Shown here piece by piece: positions 1 to 6,826 of a stretch of 10,243 bases of DNA. The stretch's first letter is position 1; each line of letters begins with the position of its first letter. Source of the DNA: CAZVAO01 sp964625175 (lineage in GTDB: Bacteria; Bacillota; UBA994; PWPR01). Below the pieces are notes generated by a model. That model saw only the letters and a program-made list of their open reading frames with translations, did no database searches and was not told where the DNA came from. The translations under genes were made by a program, and so were the position numbers. The stretch spans positions 1-10,243 of the forward strand of contig CAZVAO010000086.1 of the NCBI GenBank assembly GCA_964625175.1, read 5' to 3'.

Positions 1-120
1 ACACAAAGGGAAGCGATACGTTTAAGTATGCTGAGCAAGTGTTTTTCCGAGTAACGCAGAAATAGAATATTTATGGAGCCCTATGAATGCATGGTCAAAT
101 GAGAACTACTACCCACAGGG

Positions 121-184
121 ATGACCATTGGGGACTGTCCCCAATGGTCAATTTCTGACCAAAAGGGACTGTCCCCAATGGTCA
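121..184. repeat. 64-bp double-palindrome repeat, copy 1 (REP-like)
   Basis: The element holds two 29-bp near-palindromes separated by 5 bp (ATTTC). The first, 122-150, is perfect: 14-bp arms (TGACCATTGGGGAC and its reverse complement) around a single central T. The second, 156-184, shares the right arm exactly, but its left arm reads TGACCAAAAGGGAC, so 11 of 14 positions pair. An identical copy in the same orientation lies at 10005-10068. The pattern of paired short palindromes between genes resembles the REP/BIME-type repeats mobilised by Y1 (RAYT-like) transposases. That assignment is inference, since no such transposase is seen here. Single-stranded, each half would fold into a strong hairpin. 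Confidence 0.85.
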
Positions 185-660
185 CGCGCAATGTTGTCAA
201 TCTTCTATTCTTAGCAATAGCACATATAGACAGCAGTAATCCTAATCTTAATCGTGTGCGATCAAGGATGCTCATAGTCAACCCAGAACTTTGCCTATTG
301 GCTTTTTGTATATAGCTTGTTTGCATGTTTCGTGTAGATTTGAAAAGATAAGGGATTTTCTTGTTATTCGGGGATCAGGAATCGGGGTGAGTATCACTAC
401 ATTGTTCTCAATGGGCAAGTGGTTGTGGGATTGCCTATCGGCAATATGAAGCGTTAAGCAGTGCCCTTCGTGTTCTTCGTGGTCAAATAAATCGAAGACC
501 CGATGAGTACCAAATCCTCAACCCGTCAATTTTACCCTGAAAATTAGTGAGCTGAACGAGCTCAGACCGAACATAGTGGTGCGTGCGTGCAATAAGTGCC
601 TCTACAATTGCTTAGCCATCGTTCAACCAGAACCCCTATCGCCTAGCCATCATCACTTGG
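185..660. other. Gene-poor stretch with a short inverted repeat and possible gene remnant
   Basis: No reading frame here has a convincing start, ribosome binding site and protein-like sequence together. Visible items are a 6-bp inverted repeat TGAGCT-GAACG-AGCTCA at 548-564, a phrase CCTTCGTGTTCTTCGTGG near 467-484 that looks like dispersed intergenic sequence, and an open frame at 344-457 (plus strand) without a start codon whose last residues look protein-like (see findings). The short frames overlapping the palindromic repeat are most likely chance products of that repeat. Confidence 0.5.
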
Positions 661-675
661 CTATCGCTTGGCGAT
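638..675. repeat. Imperfect inverted repeat in the yfmF promoter region
   Basis: ATCGCC-TAGCC (638-648) pairs with GGCTA (659-663) and GGCGAT (670-675), with a 6-nt bulge TCGCTT. The right half is itself a small palindrome, ATCGC-TTG-GCGAT (663-675). It sits just upstream of a TATAAT box, where a -35 element would be expected. It could be an operator or leftover repeat sequence; only the symmetry is seen. Confidence 0.4.
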
Positions 676-681
676 TACTTA

Positions 682-690
682 TGATATAAT
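682..690 (+). promoter_or_regulatory. Probable extended -10 promoter for yfmF-yfmH
   Basis: The sequence TGATATAAT is a perfect sigma-A-type extended -10 element (TGnTATAAT). No good -35 hexamer lies 16-18 bp upstream; the position at about 662-667 reads TATCGC. An extended -10 can compensate for this. It would give a leader of about 75 nt before the yfmF start at 772. Confidence 0.5.
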
Positions 691-771
691 TTCAGTTAAT
701 CTGGGTTTCAAAAGAAAACTGTAATAGGCAGGGAGTCATATGCTTAGATTTTATAAAGAAAAGGTGATGTA

Positions 772-2058
772 ATGGGCGAACAATATGTTAAAAAAATAGC
801 TCCTGGTTTCAATTTACATATCAATCGGGAGCCAAAATTTAAAACGACTACAATTAAACTTAGTTTAATCCGTAACATCGATGAACAGACTACCTGGGGA
901 GTGCTTTTATCCAAAGTACTGCAGCGTGGTACGCAAGCTTTTCCAACTGCTTTATTGCTCGAACAGGCTTTAGAAGACAACTATGGCTCACGCCTGACAA
1001 TCCGTGCACGAAAAATCGGTGAACATCAAATCATAGAAATTACATTACAACTTCCTAACGCAAAATATTTAAATTGTGATGAAAATATTTTTGAGAGAGG
1101 TCTATATTTTATTGAACAAATCCTGTATAACCCGCAATTTCAAGAGGGCTATTTACATGCGGATTATGTAGAACAGGAGAAACAGGTCCTCCAGCAAGAA
1201 ATTGAGAGTGTCTTTAATGATAAAGAAAGCTGGGCAATGCAGCGTTGCATCGAATTGAGCTGTGAAAACGAGCCTTTTGCCATACCAGCTTACGGTCGAC
1301 TTACAGACATTCCTGCTATTACTCCAAAGAACTTAACAGAGTTTTACCGAGAATTAATTAACACCGCTCCAATCGAAGTTTTTGTGGTCGGTGATGTGGT
1401 TTCCCAAGAGGTTGAGAAACTGTTTCGTAAAACTATTAAAGTGAGAAAACAGTCAGCGATTGCGAGCGTAACACAACGCACCTTGCAGAAAGATCCAATC
1501 GTTGAACGCATCGTTATTGAGAAGGACGACTTATTCCAAGGCAAGCTGATTATGAGTTTGCGTTCAAAGATCAGTCCGCTTTCTAATCAATTGCCGGCCC
1601 ATATTCTGTTTAACAGTATTCTGGGGGGCGGTACACATAGCAAGATTTTCAATACGGTCCGTGAGGCACATAGCTTAGCCTATTATGCCCACTCTGGGAT
1701 GCAACGCAATAAACAGATGGTATTTATTGAGGCTGGCATAGAGTTAGATAAATTTGAAGCGGCTACCAAACTTATTAAGCAATGCTGGCAAGATCTGGTT
1801 GATGGTCAAATCAGTGATTCTGAATTGGAGCAAGCGAAAACGAGCCTGATTAACTATCTGTGGTCGCTCGAAGATTATTCAGGTGGTGGTATTGAATACG
1901 AAATGACCGGTCTTTTGGCAGGGCGCAGCTGGAGTGTGTCTGAGATGGAAGAAGCGATTAATAAGGTGACTCTTATAGAGGTGCAAAATGCCGCTCAACA
2001 CAGTACATTTGATACGGTTTATTTTCTGAGTCCGCAGGGAGGTAGCGCTGATGAATAA
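772..2058 (+). CDS. yfmF: M16B peptidase-like protein YfmF (inactive partner, EF-P modification-associated)
   Basis: This 428-residue protein is of the M16B (processing peptidase/insulinase-like) fold but has no HxxEH zinc motif, so it should be the non-metal subunit of a heterodimer with the next gene. It carries the glycine-rich loop LGGGTHSKIF (about 284-293) followed by VREAHSLAYY, giving Arg297 and Tyr304/305, the R/Y pair that such partners contribute to the substrate site. In Bacillus subtilis the corresponding genes (ymfF/ymfH, named YfmF/YfmH in current databases) are associated with 5-aminopentanol modification of elongation factor P; the exact biochemical role is not settled. The start ATG is preceded by AAGGTGAT, complementary to the 16S rRNA tail. 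The stop overlaps the yfmH start by 8 nt, indicating translational coupling. No signal peptide is apparent, so it is cytoplasmic. Confidence 0.88.
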   Translation: MGEQYVKKIAPGFNLHINREPKFKTTTIKLSLIRNIDEQTTWGVLLSKVLQRGTQAFPTALLLEQALEDNYGSRLTIRARKIGEHQIIEITLQLPNAKYLNCDENIFERGLYFIEQILYNPQFQEGYLHADYVEQEKQVLQQEIESVFNDKESWAMQRCIELSCENEPFAIPAYGRLTDIPAITPKNLTEFYRELINTAPIEVFVVGDVVSQEVEKLFRKTIKVRKQSAIASVTQRTLQKDPIVERIVIEKDDLFQGKLIMSLRSKISPLSNQLPAHILFNSILGGGTHSKIFNTVREAHSLAYYAHSGMQRNKQMVFIEAGIELDKFEAATKLIKQCWQDLVDGQISDSELEQAKTSLINYLWSLEDYSGGGIEYEMTGLLAGRSWSVSEMEEAINKVTLIEVQNAAQHSTFDTVYFLSPQGGSADE

Positions 2059-3334
2059 AATTACTCTTGCGAATTTAAATGAGACGCAATATACGGCGCA
2101 ATTAAGCAATGGACTGACATTAATTATTCATCCGAAACGCGGTTATCACAGTAATTATGCGTTGTTTGCCACCCGCTATGGTTCTAATGATAATGAGTTT
2201 TGTGATATTGAAGGGCAGCATCAAAAAGTTCCAGCAGGAATCGCCCACTTTTTGGAACACAAAATGTTTGACGAACAAGACGGCAATATTTTTGCAGAGT
2301 TTTCAGCAATGGGCGTATCAGTTAACGCGTATACTTCCAATGATATGACCGCTTACATGGCTTATGGCACGCGCAATTTCAAAAAGGGCCTAATTAGACT
2401 TGTGGATTTCGTGCAGAATCCTTACTTTACAGCAGAATCTGTTGCCAAAGAACAAGGAATCATTGCGCAAGAAATCAAAATGTATGATGATCATCCTGAG
2501 TGGCGGCTACAACGTAATCTGCTGGAGGGCATGTACCATCAGCATCCCGTACGTATTGACATCGCGGGTACGGTCGATACGATTAGTGAGATTACAGCAG
2601 AGATGTTGTATACCTGCTACAACACCTTCTACCATCCTTCAAATATGGTACTTTACATAGTCGGTGATTTTGATGTTGAAGAGATTCGTATATTAATTGA
2701 AGAGAATCAGAAGCAGAAAACCTTTTTGCCCGCACGCCCGATCGAACGATTTTATCCATCAGAACCTGCTGCAATTCATCAATCCGATAAGGTAGATCAT
2801 ATGTCAGTAGCCATTCCTTTATTAGCATTAGGTATTAAAAATGACTTAGGCGGAAAGACGGGGCGTGAACTACTGAAATATGAAATATTAAACGTTGTCG
2901 TATGCACCGCACTACTGGATCAGTCATCCGTGCTCTATAATAAGCTCTATGAACAAGGTCTGGTGACAGAAGATTTCGATATTCATTATGAAGGGGCAAC
3001 CACCTATGCCTATATCTATATGGGGGGGCCTACACCTGATCCTCAGGCCTTAAAAGAAGAATTGCGCCAGGGGATCGCCCTCGTACAGCAAGAGGGCATC
3101 AGCCTAGCGGATCTCCAAAGAATCAAACGTAAATTTAAGGGGCTTTATTCGTTGAGCTTTGATAGTCAAGCAACGATAGCCAATCGCTATGTCACCTTCT
3201 TCTTTAAAGGAATCGATTTTAACGACTATCCAATTATACTTGACGAAATCACCCTTGAAGACGTGAACAACTGTCTTAGAACGTGCTTTGATTGGAGTAG
3301 AGTTGCTAAGGTGATTATTCAAGCAGAAGATTAG
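2051..3334 (+). CDS. yfmH: M16B zinc peptidase-like protein YfmH (EF-P modification-associated)
   Basis: A 427-residue M16B metallopeptidase with the inverted zinc motif H66-F-L-E69-H70 (AGIAHFLEHKMF) followed by the usual GVSVNAYTSNDMTAY segment. The third zinc ligand is a downstream glutamate, either E134 (AKEQGIIAQE) or E141. The region matching the R/Y loop of M16 proteins reads LYNKLYEQGLV and lacks the arginine, which complements YfmF: one subunit has the metal, the other has the R/Y pair. The start is supported by AGGGAGGT at 2036-2043, 7 nt upstream, inside the end of yfmF. The length is normal for the family. A run of seven G (3022-3028) encodes part of YMGGPTP. The pair stands as its own two-gene transcript ending at the hairpin near 3355-3396. 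The role in EF-P maturation is inferred from Bacillus. Confidence 0.9.
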   Translation: MNKITLANLNETQYTAQLSNGLTLIIHPKRGYHSNYALFATRYGSNDNEFCDIEGQHQKVPAGIAHFLEHKMFDEQDGNIFAEFSAMGVSVNAYTSNDMTAYMAYGTRNFKKGLIRLVDFVQNPYFTAESVAKEQGIIAQEIKMYDDHPEWRLQRNLLEGMYHQHPVRIDIAGTVDTISEITAEMLYTCYNTFYHPSNMVLYIVGDFDVEEIRILIEENQKQKTFLPARPIERFYPSEPAAIHQSDKVDHMSVAIPLLALGIKNDLGGKTGRELLKYEILNVVVCTALLDQSSVLYNKLYEQGLVTEDFDIHYEGATTYAYIYMGGPTPDPQALKEELRQGIALVQQEGISLADLQRIKRKFKGLYSLSFDSQATIANRYVTFFFKGIDFNDYPIILDEITLEDVNNCLRTCFDWSRVAKVIIQAED

Positions 3335-3354
3335 ATGGGTCAATTTAGCTGAAA

Positions 3355-3396
3355 AAACTGGGGCTCAGTTAAAGCTGAGCCCCAGTTTCTATTTTT
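3355..3396. terminator. Bidirectional intrinsic terminator between yfmH and the M14 gene
   Basis: A 14-bp perfect stem (3355-3368 with 3375-3388, core CTGGGGCTCAG) closes a 6-nt loop TTAAAG. On the plus strand it is followed by TTTCTATTTTT. On the minus strand the A-run at 3352-3357 becomes a U-tract. It can therefore stop both the yfmFH transcript and the convergent minus-strand transcript. Confidence 0.88.
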
Positions 3397-3406
3397 CTGT
3401 GTAAGT

Positions 3407-5068
3407 CTACTCGATGGTAATTGTTTTCGTCACAGTACCGCCGCGTTGGCTCTTGAGTTTGAGGTTAATGGTACAGGGCAATTCCGGTGCATCAATGATA
3501 AAGACACATTTCTTCACAGATTTTGCAGCATCACCAAAGCTCAGATAACGACTCTGTTGGCCATTCATATAGCCTTCAAGGAAATCAATCTCTGCTTTCG
3601 GTTTACCAGCAAATACAGTAAAACCCTCACCCTCAAGATGAAGGGAATCTGGTTTAACCGCACCGATGGCTTTGCCTTTGTTGGTAATATAGGTTGGCAA
3701 ATAGCCGTGATTCTCACATTGTACCGTGAGTTTATACAGACCTTCTTTTTGCTTCTCTGTTGTCACCTCGCCGATGGCAACTTCAGGCAATGCAGAGGCA
3801 TGAGCGAGCATCCATAGGGCATTCTTATGACATTCCTGCTCAAGCAATTGATGAGGAGGGTTTTGGGAACAGAATTTATATTCCCAGCCGCCAATTTCTA
3901 CCTGACCCAGTTGGGGATGGTCAAATGGTTTCCAGTCAATGAAACCACGTCCACATAATTCGCGATCATTCCACTCCAACAATTTCAGTTCGATGGCTTC
4001 TTTGGCTTCTACCGTTTGGGCATCCGCTAACATCTCGCGAGTGAGCCCTGCTCGGGATTGGCGATTCCATAACTCTGTGGTATAGCCAATCATGCCCAGG
4101 TGCTCGTAAGCCCATTCTGTAAGGGTTGAACGGTTGTTGGATTTGATATCACTATAACCCGTGTTATAAAAACCTTCACGAGCGATTTCTATCGTAGATC
4201 GCAAGTCATCTTGATCCATTTCCTCATCTTTGTAGGTGTATGGATTACGGTAGTAAAATCCGCCCGTTGTATGGAGACAGTTCAAAGCACCAATATTCTT
4301 GTGAGCTAAAATAAAGTCGACAATCGCCTTGACTTCAGGTTCTGCAGTAGGGTAAGTGCCGCCCGACTTATTTTCATTGCTCCAATTTGATGGGAAGTTG
4401 CGGTTGAGATCCAAGCCCCACGGTGTGCGATGGTAAGCAAAGGGTTCACCGTCAAACTGATTAATAAAGCCCTCTTTGTAAATTCGATAGAAAGGACCCT
4501 TGCGTTCGCCTGGGCGCCGCGGCAACATAATTCGCTTGTCTTTTGCGGAAATGCGCCATTCCCCTTTATGATCGTCATGCACACGCATCCAGAGAATCTT
4601 ACCATCGCCATCGACGTCATCGGGATGAAGTCCAGGTAAATCGGCAATACCTTCCTCTGGGTAGGGTCGTACGCTAGAACGTAATTGGTGGGGAGTTGTC
4701 AGATATTTTTCGGCACCATCTGGATTGACCCGTGGCAAAATATAAAACGTCTTGGTATTCATGAGATGGGTCACTTCTTCATCGTATCCGAACTGACTGA
4801 CCAAGCGATCAATCGTGGCTAGTGCAACCATAGCAGCCGTTACTTCACCCGCGTGAATGTTTCCGTCTACATAAATGGCGGCTTTATCACTGGGACAGCC
4901 TGTCGCGGTATTGGTGAGGGTCATCGCCCAGATATCGCGGCCTTCCCATGACTTACCAATCGATTCAAGCGAAGCCAATTCCGGATAGTTCTCCTCTACA
5001 TCTTTTAGATACTGAGTTAGCTCAGCATACTTGTAATAAGTGTTGAGTTTAAGATCAACCTTGCGCAA
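3407..5068 (-). CDS. M14 family metallopeptidase (zinc carboxypeptidase-like)
   Basis: A predicted cytoplasmic zinc carboxypeptidase of 553 residues. Numbered from the TTG start, the first zinc motif is H72-A-G-E75 (GNIHAGEVTAA), the C-terminal-carboxylate binding pair is N222-R223 (LDLNRNFP), the third zinc ligand is H266 (NCLHTTGG), and the general-base glutamate is E332 (GYTTELWN). All M14 essentials are present. An acidic DVDGDGK segment (about 154) resembles a calcium loop and is common in long M14 proteins. After the catalytic part a beta-rich tail of about 170 residues runs to the end. No signal peptide is seen. Start choice: a longer frame opens with GTG at 5077, but that codon shares a base with the AGGAGG ribosome binding site (5082-5077). 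The TTG at 5068 lies 8 nt behind it and is the likely start. The substrate is unknown. Confidence 0.88.
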   Translation of the reverse strand: MRKVDLKLNTYYKYAELTQYLKDVEENYPELASLESIGKSWEGRDIWAMTLTNTATGCPSDKAAIYVDGNIHAGEVTAAMVALATIDRLVSQFGYDEEVTHLMNTKTFYILPRVNPDGAEKYLTTPHQLRSSVRPYPEEGIADLPGLHPDDVDGDGKILWMRVHDDHKGEWRISAKDKRIMLPRRPGERKGPFYRIYKEGFINQFDGEPFAYHRTPWGLDLNRNFPSNWSNENKSGGTYPTAEPEVKAIVDFILAHKNIGALNCLHTTGGFYYRNPYTYKDEEMDQDDLRSTIEIAREGFYNTGYSDIKSNNRSTLTEWAYEHLGMIGYTTELWNRQSRAGLTREMLADAQTVEAKEAIELKLLEWNDRELCGRGFIDWKPFDHPQLGQVEIGGWEYKFCSQNPPHQLLEQECHKNALWMLAHASALPEVAIGEVTTEKQKEGLYKLTVQCENHGYLPTYITNKGKAIGAVKPDSLHLEGEGFTVFAGKPKAEIDFLEGYMNGQQSRYLSFGDAAKSVKKCVFIIDAPELPCTINLKLKSQRGGTVTKTITIE

Positions 5069-5095
5069 ATGTAGCACCTCCTGTTAAACTTTATA

Positions 5096-5116
5096 TGCGA
5101 TAATTCGCTAATTATA
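5096..5116. promoter_or_regulatory. Back-to-back promoter candidates, M14 gene and creatininase gene
   Basis: The 85-bp divergent gap is AT-rich. On the minus strand a perfect TATAAT (5116 to 5111) lies about 40 bp before the M14 start. On the plus strand TGCGATAAT (5096-5104) resembles an extended -10 about 50 bp before the creatininase start. Neither has a good -35. A small dyad GCGA-TAAT-TCGC (5097-5108) lies between the two and could be an operator; only its symmetry supports this. Confidence 0.35.
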
Positions 5117-5153
5117 TGGGTTTTCCTGCAAAAAAATAGGTTGGAGGTTTATT

Positions 5154-5939
5154 ATGAATAAAAAAGTTTTGATTGCCGAAATGACTTGGCCGGAGATTGC
5201 GGATCTGCTGGCAGCTGGATTGGACACTGTAATTGTCCCAATCGGTAGCGTTGAACAGCACGGACCACACTTGCCGATTGGTACCGACTCCTATGTAGCA
5301 CAAACGCTCGCTGAACATGTGGCAGAATTGGCGGAATGTGTCGTTGCACCACCAATCTGGTGCGGGTTTAGTCCCCATCATATGGTATTGCCAGGTACGA
5401 TTACAATTCGACCCGAAATACTCATTGAGTATGTTTATGATCTGATAGAATCTTTAGCAACCCATGGTTTTCAGAATTTCGTGCTCCTTAATGGCCATCG
5501 CATCGTCAATATCATGTGGATGCAAATCGCTGCAGAGCGTATGAAACGCCAGCTTAATGTGAACATTGTCGTTGCAGACCCCGCTTATTTGTCCAAAGAA
5601 ATCGTTGTGGACTTGGGCTTCGGGAAGGTGGGCCATGCAGATGCCATTGAAAGTAGTCACATGTGGCACCGCTATCCTGAATTGGTGCAAATGGAAAAAG
5701 CTATCGACTTTCCTTTGGTCGACAGCTCTTTATATCATGTGGACCCAGCCAATGGGCAAGATACGCTTTGTTATGTGCCGTCTAGTTATGCAGAAGCTGC
5801 TAGCCACCTGCCCGAATCGATGGGCGTAGCAGGATGCCCAACAGCCTCCGACCCCGCTAAAGGCGCACGCTATCATCAACATATTGTGGATAATCTTGTT
5901 ACAGTGATCAATCGTTTAAAAGTAGCAGACCCCCGTTAA
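5154..5939 (+). CDS. Creatininase-family metal-dependent amidohydrolase
   Basis: A 261-residue member of the creatininase superfamily, which includes creatinine amidohydrolase, mycofactocin-system MftE and related cyclic-amide hydrolases. The hallmark PIGSVEQHGPHLPIGTDS gives metal ligands E34, H36 and D45, the same numbers as in Pseudomonas creatininase. H115 lies in LLNGHRIVN and E166 in GHADAIESS, completing a two-metal site. The NGH motif continues RIVN rather than the common GGN or creatininase YEN, so the substrate is probably not creatinine; it cannot be named. The ATG is preceded by GGAGG with 7-nt spacing. There is no signal peptide. The gene is divergent from the M14 peptidase, and no clear hairpin terminator follows. 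The neighbourhood lacks mycofactocin genes, which argues against an MftE role. Confidence 0.87.
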   Translation: MNKKVLIAEMTWPEIADLLAAGLDTVIVPIGSVEQHGPHLPIGTDSYVAQTLAEHVAELAECVVAPPIWCGFSPHHMVLPGTITIRPEILIEYVYDLIESLATHGFQNFVLLNGHRIVNIMWMQIAAERMKRQLNVNIVVADPAYLSKEIVVDLGFGKVGHADAIESSHMWHRYPELVQMEKAIDFPLVDSSLYHVDPANGQDTLCYVPSSYAEAASHLPESMGVAGCPTASDPAKGARYHQHIVDNLVTVINRLKVADPR

Positions 5940-6163
5940 ATCAAATAGTGGACAATTACGGTATAGTTAAAAAGGGACCAGGGACACGGGACCGGGGATC
6001 ACATCGATGAGTTGCCTGCGGCAAAGATTATATTTTAGGATTCTGCATCATTTAACCATCGCCTGTTGAAATGTTTAACCAGAGCTTCAGCGCCTCCTTT
6101 ACAACCGTTTGACCATTGCTTGACGCGCGCAGCGCATTCAACGGACGCGAAGCGGCCACTCAA
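5940..6163. other. Intergenic region with G-quadruplex-type motif
   Basis: This gap lies between the convergent creatininase and DJ-1 genes. It holds a G-rich phrase at 5974-5997 with four G-runs of three or more and loops ACCA, ACAC and ACC, which fits a G-quadruplex pattern. A GC-rich patch of GCGC-type symmetry lies around 6121-6155. No canonical U-tract terminator is visible for either gene. On the minus strand the DJ-1 frame stays open for 42 codons past its stop codon (see findings). Confidence 0.5.
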
Positions 6164-6742
6164 CTATTGTTCGTGGGGACGATACTCCAATCGTTCTGCG
6201 ATTAGTACGCTGTCCTCTGGGCTGAATAGGTGACTAATCAGCTGAAGAGAAAGATCGATTCCTGAAGAAATACCCGCGGCTAACCAGATTCGGCCATTCT
6301 GCACGACACGTTTTTTAACAACACAGGTACGAGGATACCGTTGGCGCAATTCATCAATTGCCGTGTAATGAGTGGTTGCCTCTAAGTCGACTAATAGCCC
6401 AGCTTCACCTAAAATGAATGCCCCTGTGCAGACCGAACAAAGCATGGCGTTATGAGCGGCATGCCGTTTCACATAGTTAATAATTTCTGGGTCAAACATG
6501 GCTTGATGCCGACCCTGACCCCCTGGAATAACCAACACATCGTAGCATTTTTCGGTGCTGATAACCGCATCAGGCAATACCCTTAATCCGTTATAAGCAC
6601 GGACAGGTTTGAGGTCCTTGGCAACTAATTCGACAATTGCACTGTTCGGATGTAATTTATTGATATAAGAAATTGTTTCATAGGGACCCACGAAATCGAG
6701 CTCTTCGACGTCTGGAAATAGTAAAATTCCGATGTTTATCAC
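6164..6742 (-). CDS. DJ-1/PfpI family protein (isonitrile hydratase/ThiJ-like)
   Basis: A 192-residue single-domain class I glutamine amidotransferase-like protein of the DJ-1/PfpI group. Numbering from the GTG start, the N-terminal strand GILLFPDVEELDFVGPYE carries D16 and E22. The nucleophile elbow is CSVC105TGAFILGEAGLL, and the following EATTHY is typical of the branch containing isonitrile hydratase and the sensor domains of GlxA-type AraC regulators. No AraC DNA-binding domain follows, so this is the stand-alone enzyme type. The reaction is not determined; isonitrile hydration or glyoxalase-like detoxification are the family options. Start choice: an upstream ATG at 6772 gives 10 extra residues, but AAAGGAGG (6757-6750) sits 7 nt before the GTG at 6742, so GTG is preferred. 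It is divergent from the ylbF operon. Confidence 0.85.
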   Translation of the reverse strand: MINIGILLFPDVEELDFVGPYETISYINKLHPNSAIVELVAKDLKPVRAYNGLRVLPDAVISTEKCYDVLVIPGGQGRHQAMFDPEIINYVKRHAAHNAMLCSVCTGAFILGEAGLLVDLEATTHYTAIDELRQRYPRTCVVKKRVVQNGRIWLAAGISSGIDLSLQLISHLFSPEDSVLIAERLEYRPHEQ

Positions 6743-6762
6743 TAGAATACCTCCTTTTGTAC

Positions 6763-6792
6763 TTGTCTGCATTATATAAAAAATAGTATAGT
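6763..6792 (+). promoter_or_regulatory. Probable promoter of the ylbF-ychF-nadE-yebC operon
   Basis: TTGTCT (6763-6768) and TATAGT (6787-6792) are separated by 18 bp, close to a sigma-A consensus, 35 bp before the ylbF start. On the opposite strand TATAAT (6776 to 6771) could be the -10 of the DJ-1 gene with a weak TTTATT -35. The two promoters would overlap and may compete. Confidence 0.4.
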
Positions 6793-6826
6793 AAATAAAG
6801 TAAAATGTTTAACTTGGAGGTTTACA

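Noticed and set aside
1..65. Short plus-strand frames open from the left edge, ending at 54 and 65
   Set aside because: Too short (18-20 codons) to recognise. They could be the end of an upstream gene but nothing in the sequence supports a choice between frames.
81..326. Minus-strand 81-residue frame and overlapping plus-strand 64-residue frame (121-315)
   Set aside because: Both run through the 64-bp palindromic repeat, lack ribosome binding sites and show no family pattern. The palindrome leaves frames open on both strands.
691..771. Riboswitch or structured leader before yfmF
   Set aside because: The leader is short and no recognisable aptamer core or terminator/antiterminator pair is visible.
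5112..5381. Minus-strand frames across the creatininase start
   Set aside because: They overlap the conserved EQHGPHLPIGTD coding region and the promoter; the opposite-strand gene is certain.
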